DNA of 6,199 bases, taken from contig CALLYN010000593.1 of assembly GCA_937858455.1 (NCBI GenBank), forward strand, positions 1 through 6,199, in the 5' to 3' direction. Below, piece by piece: positions 1 to 5,117 of this stretch. A program made the position numbers and the translations under genes. The DNA is from an uncultured Kouleothrix sp. Lineage in GTDB: Bacteria; Chloroflexota; Chloroflexia; Chloroflexales; Roseiflexaceae. Numbering within the stretch: position 1 is the stretch's first letter; the number at the start of each line of letters is the position of its first letter. The notes beneath the pieces were generated by a model. That model did no database searches and was not told where the DNA came from. It saw only the letters and a program-made list of their open reading frames with translations.

Positions 1-286
1 CTGGCTGCCCCGCCAGCCCGCGCACCAGCGCGCCAAGCTGCGCGCCGACATCGGGGCCGGCGCCGGCGGCCTGCCGCACAATCTGGCCGGTGGCGTCGAG
101 CGCCCCGTGCATGATCGCCAGAAACAGATCCTGCTTGTCTTTGAAGTGGTAGTACAGGCCAGCCTTCGACACACCCACCGCCTCGGCGATCTCGCGCATC
201 GAGATGCCGTTATAGCCGTGCTCCATGAACAGGCGCGCACCTTCGGCGAGAATGCGCTCGCGCAGCGCAATATCAGAATTTGACAT
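1..286 (-). CDS. TetR/AcrR-family transcriptional repressor, N-terminal part (cut by window edge)
   Basis: The minus strand from the ATG at 284-286 stays open to the window edge, giving 95 residues that begin MSNSDIALRERILAEGARLF. Residues about 8-52 are a classic TetR DNA-binding domain: the helix-turn-helix spans about 26-49 and ends in the family signature SKAGLYYHFKDKQDL. The ligand-binding and dimerisation domain that follows is mostly outside the window, so the inducer cannot be guessed. A GAGG stretch lies about 7-10 bases before the start. The gene follows the MFS transporter by 63 bp in the same direction, the usual layout of an efflux pump with its own repressor. It probably binds the palindrome at 1803-1820 and represses the operon, including itself. 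The family call is secure; the target site and the pump connection are inferred from position. Confidence 0.95.
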   Translation of the reverse strand, partial: MSNSDIALRERILAEGARLFMEHGYNGISMREIAEAVGVSKAGLYYHFKDKQDLFLAIMHGALDATGQIVRQAAGAGPDVGAQLGALVRGLAGQP

Positions 287-349
287 AATAAACCTCGAAC
301 TGACAGGCCGGCTGGTTCCAGCGGCAGGTTGGCCTGCGCTGCGACAGCG

Positions 350-1777
350 TCACACGTGCGAGCCCGCAGCCTGCGAGCTTGCTTCCGCGCCGGCAGCCTG
401 CGCCCCAAGTGTCGCCAGCTCTTCGGCGCGGCCCTTGAGGCCAAGCGCGGCCAGCGTCAGCAGCAGCATCACCACGCCAATCAGGAAGAACGACGAAGTA
501 TAGCCCAGCACGCCGCCGCCGCGCGACGCCGCCACCGCGCCGGCGAGCGTGCCGCCGAGCAGCTGGCCCACGCTGGTGAAGATTGTCAGGATCGCCTGGG
601 CCGAGGCGCGCTCGGACGCCGGGGCCTCGTTCAGCATGATATAGCGCAGCGCCGCGCCGAGCAACACCGAGAGGCCCAAGCCAAACAGCACCGCCGACAC
701 ATAGAACAGCGCCAGGCTGGTAGCGAAAAAGCTCAACAGCAGCATCCCGAGCGTCACGAGCGCGCTGCCGAGCAGCACCACCACCCGCGAGCCCGAGCGA
801 TCGAGCATGCGGCCCGAGAGCGGCGAGCCAACCGCCATGGCCAGCACCACTGGCACCAGCATAAAGCTGGCCTGCGATTCGCTGACACCAAACGCGGCCA
901 CCACCAGCGCCGGCACGAACACCACTGCGGCCTCGGCCAGCCCGGCGCCGGCCGCAAGCGCGGCGGTAAGCGAGATCTGGCGCCGGCCAAACAGGCTGGT
1001 GCGCAGGATCGGGTCGGCCGCGCGGCGCTCGAGCAGCCACAGCACCGGCACCAGCACGATCGCGGCGGCCAGGAATGGCCACACCCGCAGCGAGGCCAGG
1101 CTCTGGCCGATATTGGCGGTGTCGAGCTGGTTGAGCCCGTAGGCCAGCGCCGTCAGCAGTGCGCCCAGCACGGCCATGCCTAGCCAGTCGAACGAGGGCT
1201 GCGTGGCCGGGCGCGACGACGGCAGCAGCCGCAAGCCCAGGCCGATCACCAGCGCGGCCAGCGGCAGGTTGATGATGAACAGCCAGGGCCAGCCAAAGAT
1301 CAGCAGCACGCCGCCGATGATCGGGCCGATCAGAAAGGCGATGCCGAACACCGCGCCGATCAGGCCGAGCGCGCTGCCGCGCTTTTCGGGCGGGAAGGTG
1401 TCGCCGATCACCGCGCTGGCGACGGGGAAGATACCGCCGGCGCCGAGGCCCTGGATGGCGCGCCCGGCCAGCAGCACGCCGAAGCCGGGCGAGATCGCCA
1501 CCAGCAGCGAGCCAAACGCGAACAGCGCCACGTCGAGCACGTAGATCGCGCGGCGGCCGAAGAGATCCGAAAGTTTGGCCATTAGCGGCGTGCCGATCAG
1601 GTTGAAGAGCACGTAGATGGTGAAGATCCACGCCGCCGCGCGGTCGTCGACGCCGAAGGCCGCGCGGATCGCCGGCAGCGCCGGGCCGACGATTGCGATG
1701 TCGAGCGCGGCCATGAGTACGCCAATAAACAGCAACCCGAGCAGCCGGTTGCGGGTTTGTGTCTCCGCCTGTGTCAT
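350..1777 (-). CDS. MFS multidrug efflux transporter, DHA2 (EmrB/QacA-like) family
   Basis: This is a 475-residue inner-membrane transporter, expected to export small toxic compounds in exchange for protons. Hydrophobic segments run along the whole chain. Family motifs are visible: LDIAIVGPALP at residues 25-35 (motif D1, typical of drug:H+ antiporters, with the acidic residue in the first helix), LSDLFGRR at 69-76 (motif A, loop 2-3), LLAGRAIQGLGAGG at 102-115 (motif B with its arginine), GIAFLIGPIIGGV at 145-157 (motif C, antiporter signature) and PWLFIINLPLA at 164-174, common in DHA2 proteins. The chosen ATG at 1775-1777 has a GAGAGGA ribosome site 7 bases upstream. A consensus-like promoter and a TetR-type operator lie just before it, and the repressor gene follows in the same operon. 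Both ends look intact. The substrate is unknown; the number of helices (12 or 14) was not resolved by eye. Confidence 0.95.
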   Translation of the reverse strand: MTQAETQTRNRLLGLLFIGVLMAALDIAIVGPALPAIRAAFGVDDRAAAWIFTIYVLFNLIGTPLMAKLSDLFGRRAIYVLDVALFAFGSLLVAISPGFGVLLAGRAIQGLGAGGIFPVASAVIGDTFPPEKRGSALGLIGAVFGIAFLIGPIIGGVLLIFGWPWLFIINLPLAALVIGLGLRLLPSSRPATQPSFDWLGMAVLGALLTALAYGLNQLDTANIGQSLASLRVWPFLAAAIVLVPVLWLLERRAADPILRTSLFGRRQISLTAALAAGAGLAEAAVVFVPALVVAAFGVSESQASFMLVPVVLAMAVGSPLSGRMLDRSGSRVVVLLGSALVTLGMLLLSFFATSLALFYVSAVLFGLGLSVLLGAALRYIMLNEAPASERASAQAILTIFTSVGQLLGGTLAGAVAASRGGGVLGYTSSFFLIGVVMLLLTLAALGLKGRAEELATLGAQAAGAEASSQAAGSHV

Positions 1778-1795
1778 GATTCTGTCCTCTCACCA

Positions 1796-1820
1796 GTAAG
1801 TTACTTACCGGTCGGTAAGT
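1796..1820. promoter_or_regulatory. TetR-type operator with three half-sites
   Basis: A perfect inverted repeat, ACTTACCG (1803-1810), GT, CGGTAAGT (1813-1820), is followed on the transporter side by a third half-site, GTAAGT (1796-1801). With ACTTAC at 1803-1808 that half-site forms a second, overlapping palindrome. Size and symmetry are typical of operators bound by TetR dimers. The site lies just downstream of the predicted -10 box, over the expected transcription start, so a bound repressor would block initiation. It most likely belongs to the TetR protein encoded at the end of the same operon. Confidence 0.85.
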
Positions 1821-1827
1821 TAGTGTG

Positions 1828-1856
1828 ATGATACTGCGACTGCGGCGATTTGTCAA
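1828..1856 (-). promoter_or_regulatory. sigma70-type promoter of the MFS-tetR operon
   Basis: On the minus strand a perfect -35 box TTGACA (1851-1856) is separated by exactly 17 bp from a -10 box TATCAT (1828-1833, five of six consensus bases). The predicted start falls near 1821, at the edge of the operator palindrome, leaving a leader of roughly 45 bases before the transporter ATG. Such a strong promoter makes sense if it is normally held off by a repressor. Confidence 0.8.
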
Positions 1857-1920
1857 CACTGGTTTTTGGCGGCCGACGGCCATACTCGTGGCCGGCAGCC
1901 GCCAGAAGAGGGAACGTTTC

Positions 1921-1980
1921 GGAGGCTACGCCTCCCCGAGGTCCACGCGGCCCTACTCGGGTGCGCTGGCGAGGTAGGGC
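1921..1980. repeat. cluster of overlapping short palindromes in the intergenic gap
   Basis: Three inverted repeats lie within 60 bp: GGAGGC/GCCTCC (1921-1926 and 1930-1935, 3-base loop), CCCGAG/CTCGGG (1935-1940 and 1956-1961), and GCCCTAC/GTAGGGC (1950-1956 and 1974-1980). The last is followed on the plus strand by only three T residues. The second and third share bases, so they are alternative folds. The stretch is non-coding as far as I can tell. It could be a dispersed intergenic repeat or structured RNA; its copy number cannot be known from one window. Confidence 0.5.
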
Positions 1981-2035
1981 TTTCAGGAGCAATGGAACAG
2001 AAAATACCAATAAACGACTTCGTGTAGAAACGCGC

Positions 2036-2081
2036 CTACCCCTACGTGCGCGGCTCGTGACGTCGTCGTACGTAGGGGTAG
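2036..2081. repeat. long hairpin 3' of the sigma-factor gene, possible terminator
   Basis: CTACCCCTACGT (2036-2047) is perfectly complementary to ACGTAGGGGTAG (2070-2081). Allowing one G-T pair, the stem extends to 15 bp (2036-2050 with 2067-2081) around a 16-base loop. It starts 32 bases after the stop codon of the sigma-factor gene, which is read leftward. No clear T-run follows on either strand (minus strand continues GCGCGTTTCT), so classic intrinsic termination is not evident. It could still stabilise the 3' end of the message, stop polymerase in a T-poor mode, or be one unit of an interspersed repeat. Confidence 0.55.
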
Positions 2082-2112
2082 TCTCGTTCTGACAGCCCAG
2101 CCGTTCTCGGCA

Positions 2113-3399
2113 TCAGAGCGCGCCATTCCCAGGCTCTTCGCCCGCCGCCGAGTGGTCATACAGGCGCAGGCGCGTGCGGAGGTAGGCCTGTAATCGCGGA
2201 TGCGTGGTCAAGCTCAGCGCGCGCAACAAGCAGCTGCGCGCCTGCGTGTTGTCACCGCGCATCGTATGCAGATGCCACAGGGCCACCCAGAAGGGCTGGT
2301 ACGTGCGCACGGCCTCGGGGTCGATCGCGTTGAGCATTGCGAGTCCGTTCGAGGGGTCGCCCTCGGCGTGGGCCGTCGCCACCGCACAGCCCACCCTGCT
2401 CCCTATCGTCGGGTAGCGGGTCACCAGCGCCTGGTACAACAGCGTGATCTCCCCCCACGGCACCGTTCCCGAGCGCGCGCGGTAGCAGTGCGCCGCTTGA
2501 ATCGCCGCCTCGAGCTGGAACGGTCCGATCTCGCCCTGGGCTACCGCACGCTCCAGCAGCAGATAGCCCTCTCGCATCAACGCCACATCCCAGGTACCGG
2601 CATCCTGCTCGAGGAGCGGAACGAACGCGCCGGCGGTGTTTATCTGGGCCAGCCGCCGCGCCTCGCAGAAGGTGAGGAGCGCAAGGAAGCCAAGCGCCTC
2701 CGCGGCGGTCGGCAGAGCGGTGGCAACCACCCGGGCGAGGTAGAGCGCTTCGTCGCGTAGCTGGTCGTGGACATCGCCGTCCGACACCGCCCCCTCGCGA
2801 CCGAGGAAGTACGCGGCGTAGATCGCTTCCAGCAGCGCGTGCAGACGCCCGGGCATGTCCGACGCCGTCGGCTCCTCGAAGCGCAGGCCGGCGGCGCGGA
2901 TCTTCGCCTTGGCGCGCACCAGGCGCTTGGTCATCGTCTCGGCCGAGACCAGAAAGGCCGAGGCCATGCCCTTCGCCTCAAGCCCGAGTACGGCCTGCAG
3001 AATGAGCGCCGGCCGTATCTTTGCGTCGATGGCAGGATGCGCGCAGACGAGCATGAGGCGGATGCGCTCGTCGGGGAGCGCGGGGGGCGGCGCGCTCTGG
3101 TCAAGCGCCGCGTCGCCCAGCGCTGCGACGATCTCGGGGCGATCACGCAGAGCGGCGTGGCGCGCCGAGTCGACCAGCTTGCGGCGCGCCACGGTGAGGA
3201 GCCAGCTTTCCGGTCGTTCCGGTACGCCCGTCCTGGGCCAGCGCTCCAGCGCCGCCACGAAGGCCGCGCTCAGGGCGTCCTCGGCGGCGGCGAGATCCCC
3301 CCAGCGCGTCGCGAGGTAGGCGACGAGCCGGCCGTACGACTCGCGGGCGACGAACGCTGCGCGCTGGTACGCGGCCTCGGTTTCGTGCTGTGGGTGCAT
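2113..3399 (-). CDS. ECF42-type RNA polymerase sigma factor with long C-terminal extension
   Basis: This 428-residue protein is about twice the length of an ordinary ECF sigma factor. The region 2 core lies at about residues 15-87 (LVAYLATRWGDLAAAEDALS, then WLLTVARRKLVDSAR). Region 4 lies at about 108-172, where the helix-turn-helix includes ETMTKRLVRAKAKIR. The rest (about 180-415) is a mostly helical extension of the DUF6596/TPR-like type, with LRDEALYLARVV at 214-225 and LLEQDAGTW at 262-270. This architecture beside a DGPF/YCII gene is the hallmark of the ECF42 group, in which no classical anti-sigma factor is found and the extension is thought to control activity; none is seen here either. 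The C-terminal repeats look more divergent than usual. The ATG at 3397-3399 lies 10 bases after the stop of the upstream DGPF gene, so the two are surely co-transcribed and perhaps translationally coupled. Only a weak AGGG precedes the start. Confidence 0.92.
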   Translation of the reverse strand: MHPQHETEAAYQRAAFVARESYGRLVAYLATRWGDLAAAEDALSAAFVAALERWPRTGVPERPESWLLTVARRKLVDSARHAALRDRPEIVAALGDAALDQSAPPPALPDERIRLMLVCAHPAIDAKIRPALILQAVLGLEAKGMASAFLVSAETMTKRLVRAKAKIRAAGLRFEEPTASDMPGRLHALLEAIYAAYFLGREGAVSDGDVHDQLRDEALYLARVVATALPTAAEALGFLALLTFCEARRLAQINTAGAFVPLLEQDAGTWDVALMREGYLLLERAVAQGEIGPFQLEAAIQAAHCYRARSGTVPWGEITLLYQALVTRYPTIGSRVGCAVATAHAEGDPSNGLAMLNAIDPEAVRTYQPFWVALWHLHTMRGDNTQARSCLLRALSLTTHPRLQAYLRTRLRLYDHSAAGEEPGNGAL

Positions 3400-3409
3400 C
3401 GGCGCGGCC

Positions 3410-3769
3410 CTATGCCGCCTCCAACAGCGCGACGGGCCGCACCTCGGTGCTCCCGGTGCTGCTGCTCGGGCTGCGGGCGGCCCACGTCAGCGCGTCGTCG
3501 AGCGATGGCACCTCGATGATCACGTAGCCGCCGAGCATCTCCTGCGTCTCGGCGAATGGTCCAGCAAACACCTCGCGCTGGCCGTTGCGGAAGCGCACCG
3601 TGGTTGCCGTCGCGGGCGGCTGTAACCCATGCCCGCTCGTAACGATACCGGCATCGTAGATAGTGCTCATGTAGGCATACCACGACTCCCAGTAGTCGGC
3701 CGAGGCCGGGTCGTCGAGGGTGCGCTCCAGCTCAGTGGCCGGCTGGTGAAACAGCAGCATGTACTGCAT
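3410..3769 (-). CDS. DGPF/YCII-family protein, copy A (AGPF variant)
   Basis: A 119-residue protein beginning MQYMLLFHQPATELER, of the YCII-related/DGPF family that accompanies ECF sigma factors. Members are small dimeric alpha/beta-barrel proteins of unclear biochemical role. Visible family features are the MQYMLLFH first strand, the central SGHGLQPPATATTVR segment and the EMLGGYVIIEVPSLDDALTWA C-terminal strand and helix. The name-giving DGPF tetrapeptide reads AGPF here (residues 69-72), followed by the usual AETQE. The ATG at 3767-3769 is preferred over an in-frame ATG 63 bases upstream because AAAGGAA sits about 7 bases before it and because both copies begin alike at MQYMLLFHQPA. The gene leads a two-gene operon with the sigma factor. 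It is about 83 percent identical to copy B. Confidence 0.92.
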   Translation of the reverse strand: MQYMLLFHQPATELERTLDDPASADYWESWYAYMSTIYDAGIVTSGHGLQPPATATTVRFRNGQREVFAGPFAETQEMLGGYVIIEVPSLDDALTWAARSPSSSTGSTEVRPVALLEAA

Positions 3770-3838
3770 CGTCCAATTCCTTTCATGCTCAGAGGGCTTA
3801 TAGGAGAAAGAGCAACCTGTATAGCTGCTCACCCTACA

Positions 3839-3865
3839 GACGATCCGCCAGCCGGCGAACGGACA
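3839..3865 (-). promoter_or_regulatory. putative ECF42-dependent promoter of DGPF copy A and the sigma gene
   Basis: On the minus strand TGTCCG (3860-3865) and CGTC (3839-3842) are separated by 17 bp, with the -10 box 70 bases before the DGPF start codon. The same element with the same spacing precedes copy B. As I recall, published ECF42 target promoters carry a TGTC-type -35 and a CG(A/T)C-type -10, which this fits. Because the sigma gene is second in this operon, the arrangement implies positive autoregulation. The element and its conservation are seen directly; recognition by this sigma factor is inferred. Confidence 0.7.
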
Positions 3866-4038
3866 GGCTAATACCCTGTGCAGGTGCCCATCGTTGAGTT
3901 GGGCCTAGATCTGTCGGGCGCGCGGCTGGCCGTAAAAGTGTTTGCACGCTGCTATCTGCATTGAGTTTCCTAGGGGCGACAAGGCTGGCCATAAAGGTGG
4001 AACTGAACCTATCGCCCCATTTCCTCTTTCCGTGATAT
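3866..4038. other. spacer between the ABM gene and the copy A promoter
   Basis: No convincing gene is seen in these 173 bases. An open frame can be drawn across them, but it would overlap the promoter and has no recognisable content. Two imperfect direct repeats occur: GGCTGGCCGTAAAAGTG (3924-3940) and GGCTGGCCATAAAGGTG (3983-3999), matching at 15 of 17 bases with starts 59 bp apart. A 7-bp inverted repeat GGGGCGA/TCGCCCC (3973-3979 and 4012-4018) lies just past the ABM stop codon and could form a loose 3' hairpin. Confidence 0.45.
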
Positions 4039-4371
4039 TTATGGAGATATTGCGCTCGCATCGGTATGCACCACTCGGTAGAGCTGTGGTGCCGCAGTCG
4101 CTATTGCTGCAGCCTGCTGGATGTGTGCCATGGCCGCCGGATTGGTAAATATCGCCTCAAATGCTTCCTGGCTCTCCCATTGGGCATAGTCAACCACCTG
4201 GGTGCCATCTAAACTCTGATGGATGTTGGATGATACATACCCTGGTAAATGGCGCAGAACCTGGTCTAGAGCCCTGATCAACACTTCCACCAGTTCTTGC
4301 TGCTTCTCTGGCATTACCGTGAAGACATTGATCAGAGTTACTACCGGCTTGGTAGCACTAATTGTGGTCAT
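4039..4371 (-). CDS. antibiotic biosynthesis monooxygenase (ABM) domain protein
   Basis: A 110-residue protein of the ABM superfamily: small dimeric ferredoxin-like barrels that include quinol monooxygenases and heme-degrading enzymes. The family pattern is clear: VTLINVFTVMPEKQQELVEVL (about 11-31), then HLPGYVSSNIHQSLDGTQVVDYAQWESQEAFEAIF (41-75), and a closing strand with PQLYRVV (95-101). The length is normal and the gene looks complete. The ATG at 4369-4371 has a strong AAGGAG site 6 bases upstream. It lies between the two DGPF blocks with about 90 bases before it, where I see no copy of the TGTCCG/CGTC promoter. Its base composition is much lower in GC than its neighbours (36 of the first 80 bases by hand count) with mixed third positions, suggesting separate acquisition. 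The substrate cannot be told; a cofactor-free oxygenase acting on quinones or aromatics is the family default. Confidence 0.9.
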   Translation of the reverse strand: MTTISATKPVVTLINVFTVMPEKQQELVEVLIRALDQVLRHLPGYVSSNIHQSLDGTQVVDYAQWESQEAFEAIFTNPAAMAHIQQAAAIATAAPQLYRVVHTDASAISP

Positions 4372-4462
4372 CAGTCTCTCCTTTTCGGGTCAACGTATAA
4401 AACTGGGAAGTCTGTACGCTAACGAATTGAGACGGCATCAGGATGCGGTAAAAGCTAGGAGA

Positions 4463-4534
4463 TCATCTGCACGACTCGCGCGCGACGAATGCGGCGCGTT
4501 GGAACGCCGCGTCGGTTTCGTTCTGCGGGCGCAT
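4463..4534 (-). pseudogene. truncated 5' remnant of a duplicated ECF42 sigma gene
   Basis: Nine bases after the stop of DGPF copy B an ATG (4532-4534) opens a 23-codon frame beginning MRPQNETDAAFQRAAFVARE. It matches the intact sigma factor (MHPQHETEAAYQRAAFVARE) at 17 of its first 21 residues. Similarity ends after the base at 4471, and the frame closes at a TGA (4463-4465) two codons later. No sigma region 2 or 4 is left, so this copy cannot be a functional sigma factor. It marks one end of the duplicated block. Whether the short peptide is still translated is unknown. Confidence 0.88.
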
Positions 4535-4543
4535 CGCGCAATC

Positions 4544-4903
4544 CTATGCCGACTCCAACAGCGCGATGGGCCGCACCTCGGTGCTCCCGGTGCTGCTGCT
4601 CGGGCTGCGTGCTGCCCACGTCAGCGCCTCGTCCAGCGACGGCACGTCGATGATCAGGTAGCCGCCGAGCATCTCCTTGGTCTCGGCGAACAGCCCGTCG
4701 AGCACCTCGCGCTGGCCGTCGCGAAAGCGCACCGTGGTCGCCGTCGAGGGCGGCTGTAACACATTCCCGCTCGTAACGATACCGGCACTGTAGATCGCGC
4801 TCATGTAGGCCCGCCACGTCTCCCAGTAGTCGGCCGAGGCCGGGTCGTTGGGGGTGCGCTCGAGCTCGCCGGCCGGCTGGTGAAACAGCAGCATATACTG
4901 CAT
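4544..4903 (-). CDS. DGPF/YCII-family protein, copy B (DGLF variant)
   Basis: A 119-residue paralogue of copy A, identical at 99 of 119 positions by hand alignment, with every gap-free family segment present (MQYMLLFHQPAGELER, VLQPPSTATTVRFRDGQ, EMLGGYLIIDVPSLDEALTW). The signature tetrapeptide reads DGLF (residues 69-72), followed by AETKE. The intact frame and mostly conservative differences suggest that both copies remain under selection. The ATG at 4901-4903 is chosen because a perfect AAGGAGG lies 8-9 bases upstream; an ATG 18 bases earlier overlaps that ribosome site and is unlikely. The gene has its own promoter of the same type as copy A but is followed only by the sigma-gene stump, so it depends on the intact sigma factor elsewhere if the promoter assignment is right. 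Confidence 0.92.
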   Translation of the reverse strand: MQYMLLFHQPAGELERTPNDPASADYWETWRAYMSAIYSAGIVTSGNVLQPPSTATTVRFRDGQREVLDGLFAETKEMLGGYLIIDVPSLDEALTWAARSPSSSTGSTEVRPIALLESA

Positions 4904-4967
4904 TGGACTGTCCTCCTTCATACCCAGAACTTGATAATGAGCATCCCGTGTGGCTGCTCACTCTACA

Positions 4968-4994
4968 GACGATCCACCAGCCGGCGAACGGACA
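4968..4994 (-). promoter_or_regulatory. putative ECF42-dependent promoter of DGPF copy B
   Basis: On the minus strand TGTCCG (4989-4994), 17 bp, CGTC (4968-4971), followed by TGTAG. The segment 4953-4994 matches 3824-3865 at 40 of 42 bases. Sequence upstream of the TGTCCG is unrelated between the copies, so conservation begins at the -35 box. The -10 box lies 65 bases before the start codon. Confidence 0.7.
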
Positions 4995-5056
4995 ACAACC
5001 TGAACGAGGTGAGGGATGCTGCCCGTACCTACGGAGGTGCCATCGCTTCCGCTACT

Positions 5057-5079
5057 GGATGGAAATGCGCGTTCCATTC
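5057..5079. repeat. short inverted repeat between the recombinase remnant and the copy B promoter
   Basis: ATGGAA (5059-5064) and TTCCAT (5072-5077) form a perfect 6-bp inverted repeat around a 7-base loop, extendable to 8 bp with one G-T pair. It lies just after the stop of the recombinase remnant and about 65 bp upstream of the copy B -35 box. No T-run follows. It could be a weak hairpin or a protein site, or chance. The rest of 4995-5117 shows nothing recognisable. Confidence 0.3.
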
Positions 5080-5117
5080 GATCAGCCAGGAGACGGTGCG
5101 CTTGCATCTGTGCGTGG

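Larger units (their letters stand above)
3336..3865 (-). repeat. direct repeat, copy A: promoter, DGPF gene and 5' end of the sigma gene
   Basis: This block matches 4471-4994 in the same orientation and gene order. On the minus strand, similarity begins exactly at TGTCCG (3865) and runs through the promoter, the leader, the whole DGPF/YCII gene and the first 21 codons of the sigma gene, up to GAGTCGT. Here the sigma gene continues intact; in the other copy it breaks off at that point. The first 42 bases differ at two positions, and the encoded DGPF proteins differ at 20 of 119 residues, so the duplication is not recent. Confidence 0.9.
4471..4994 (-). repeat. direct repeat, copy B: promoter, DGPF gene and 5' end of the sigma gene
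   Basis: Partner of the block at 3336-3865 in the same orientation, 524 against 530 bp. The coding parts and the promoter align well. The leader between the -10 box and the ribosome site has diverged most and carries the length difference. The two copies flank a 605-bp spacer (3866-4470) holding the ABM gene. Homologous recombination between them could in principle delete the spacer and one copy. Confidence 0.9.

Noticed and set aside
329..1183. Long plus-strand open frame opposite the MFS gene
   Set aside because: Composition is Gln/His/Arg-rich with no domain, and it lies antisense to a transporter with clear motifs. It is a high-GC shadow frame.
273..1883. Longer minus-strand frame overlapping the whole MFS gene
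   Set aside because: It is a different reading frame of the transporter, giving an Arg/Ala/Gly-rich product. The proper frame has hydrophobic helices and MFS motifs.
1950..2081. Hairpins as definite intrinsic terminators
   Set aside because: Stems are strong but no T-rich tract follows on the appropriate strand, so a firm terminator call is not justified.
1850..2092. 80-codon plus-strand frame over the intergenic palindromes
   Set aside because: It has no family match, no clear ribosome site, and its sequence is explained by the inverted repeats. It is treated as part of a repeat, not a gene.
2767..3519. Plus-strand 250-codon frame opposite the sigma and DGPF genes
   Set aside because: It is Arg-rich with no recognisable family, and the minus strand carries convincing genes.
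3770..3832. Upstream in-frame ATG extending DGPF copy A by 21 residues
   Set aside because: The extension is not in frame in copy B, lacks family similarity, and a good ribosome site precedes the downstream ATG.
3834..4061. 75-codon minus-strand frame in the spacer after the ABM gene
   Set aside because: It overlaps the ABM 3' end and the putative promoter, and has no recognisable content.
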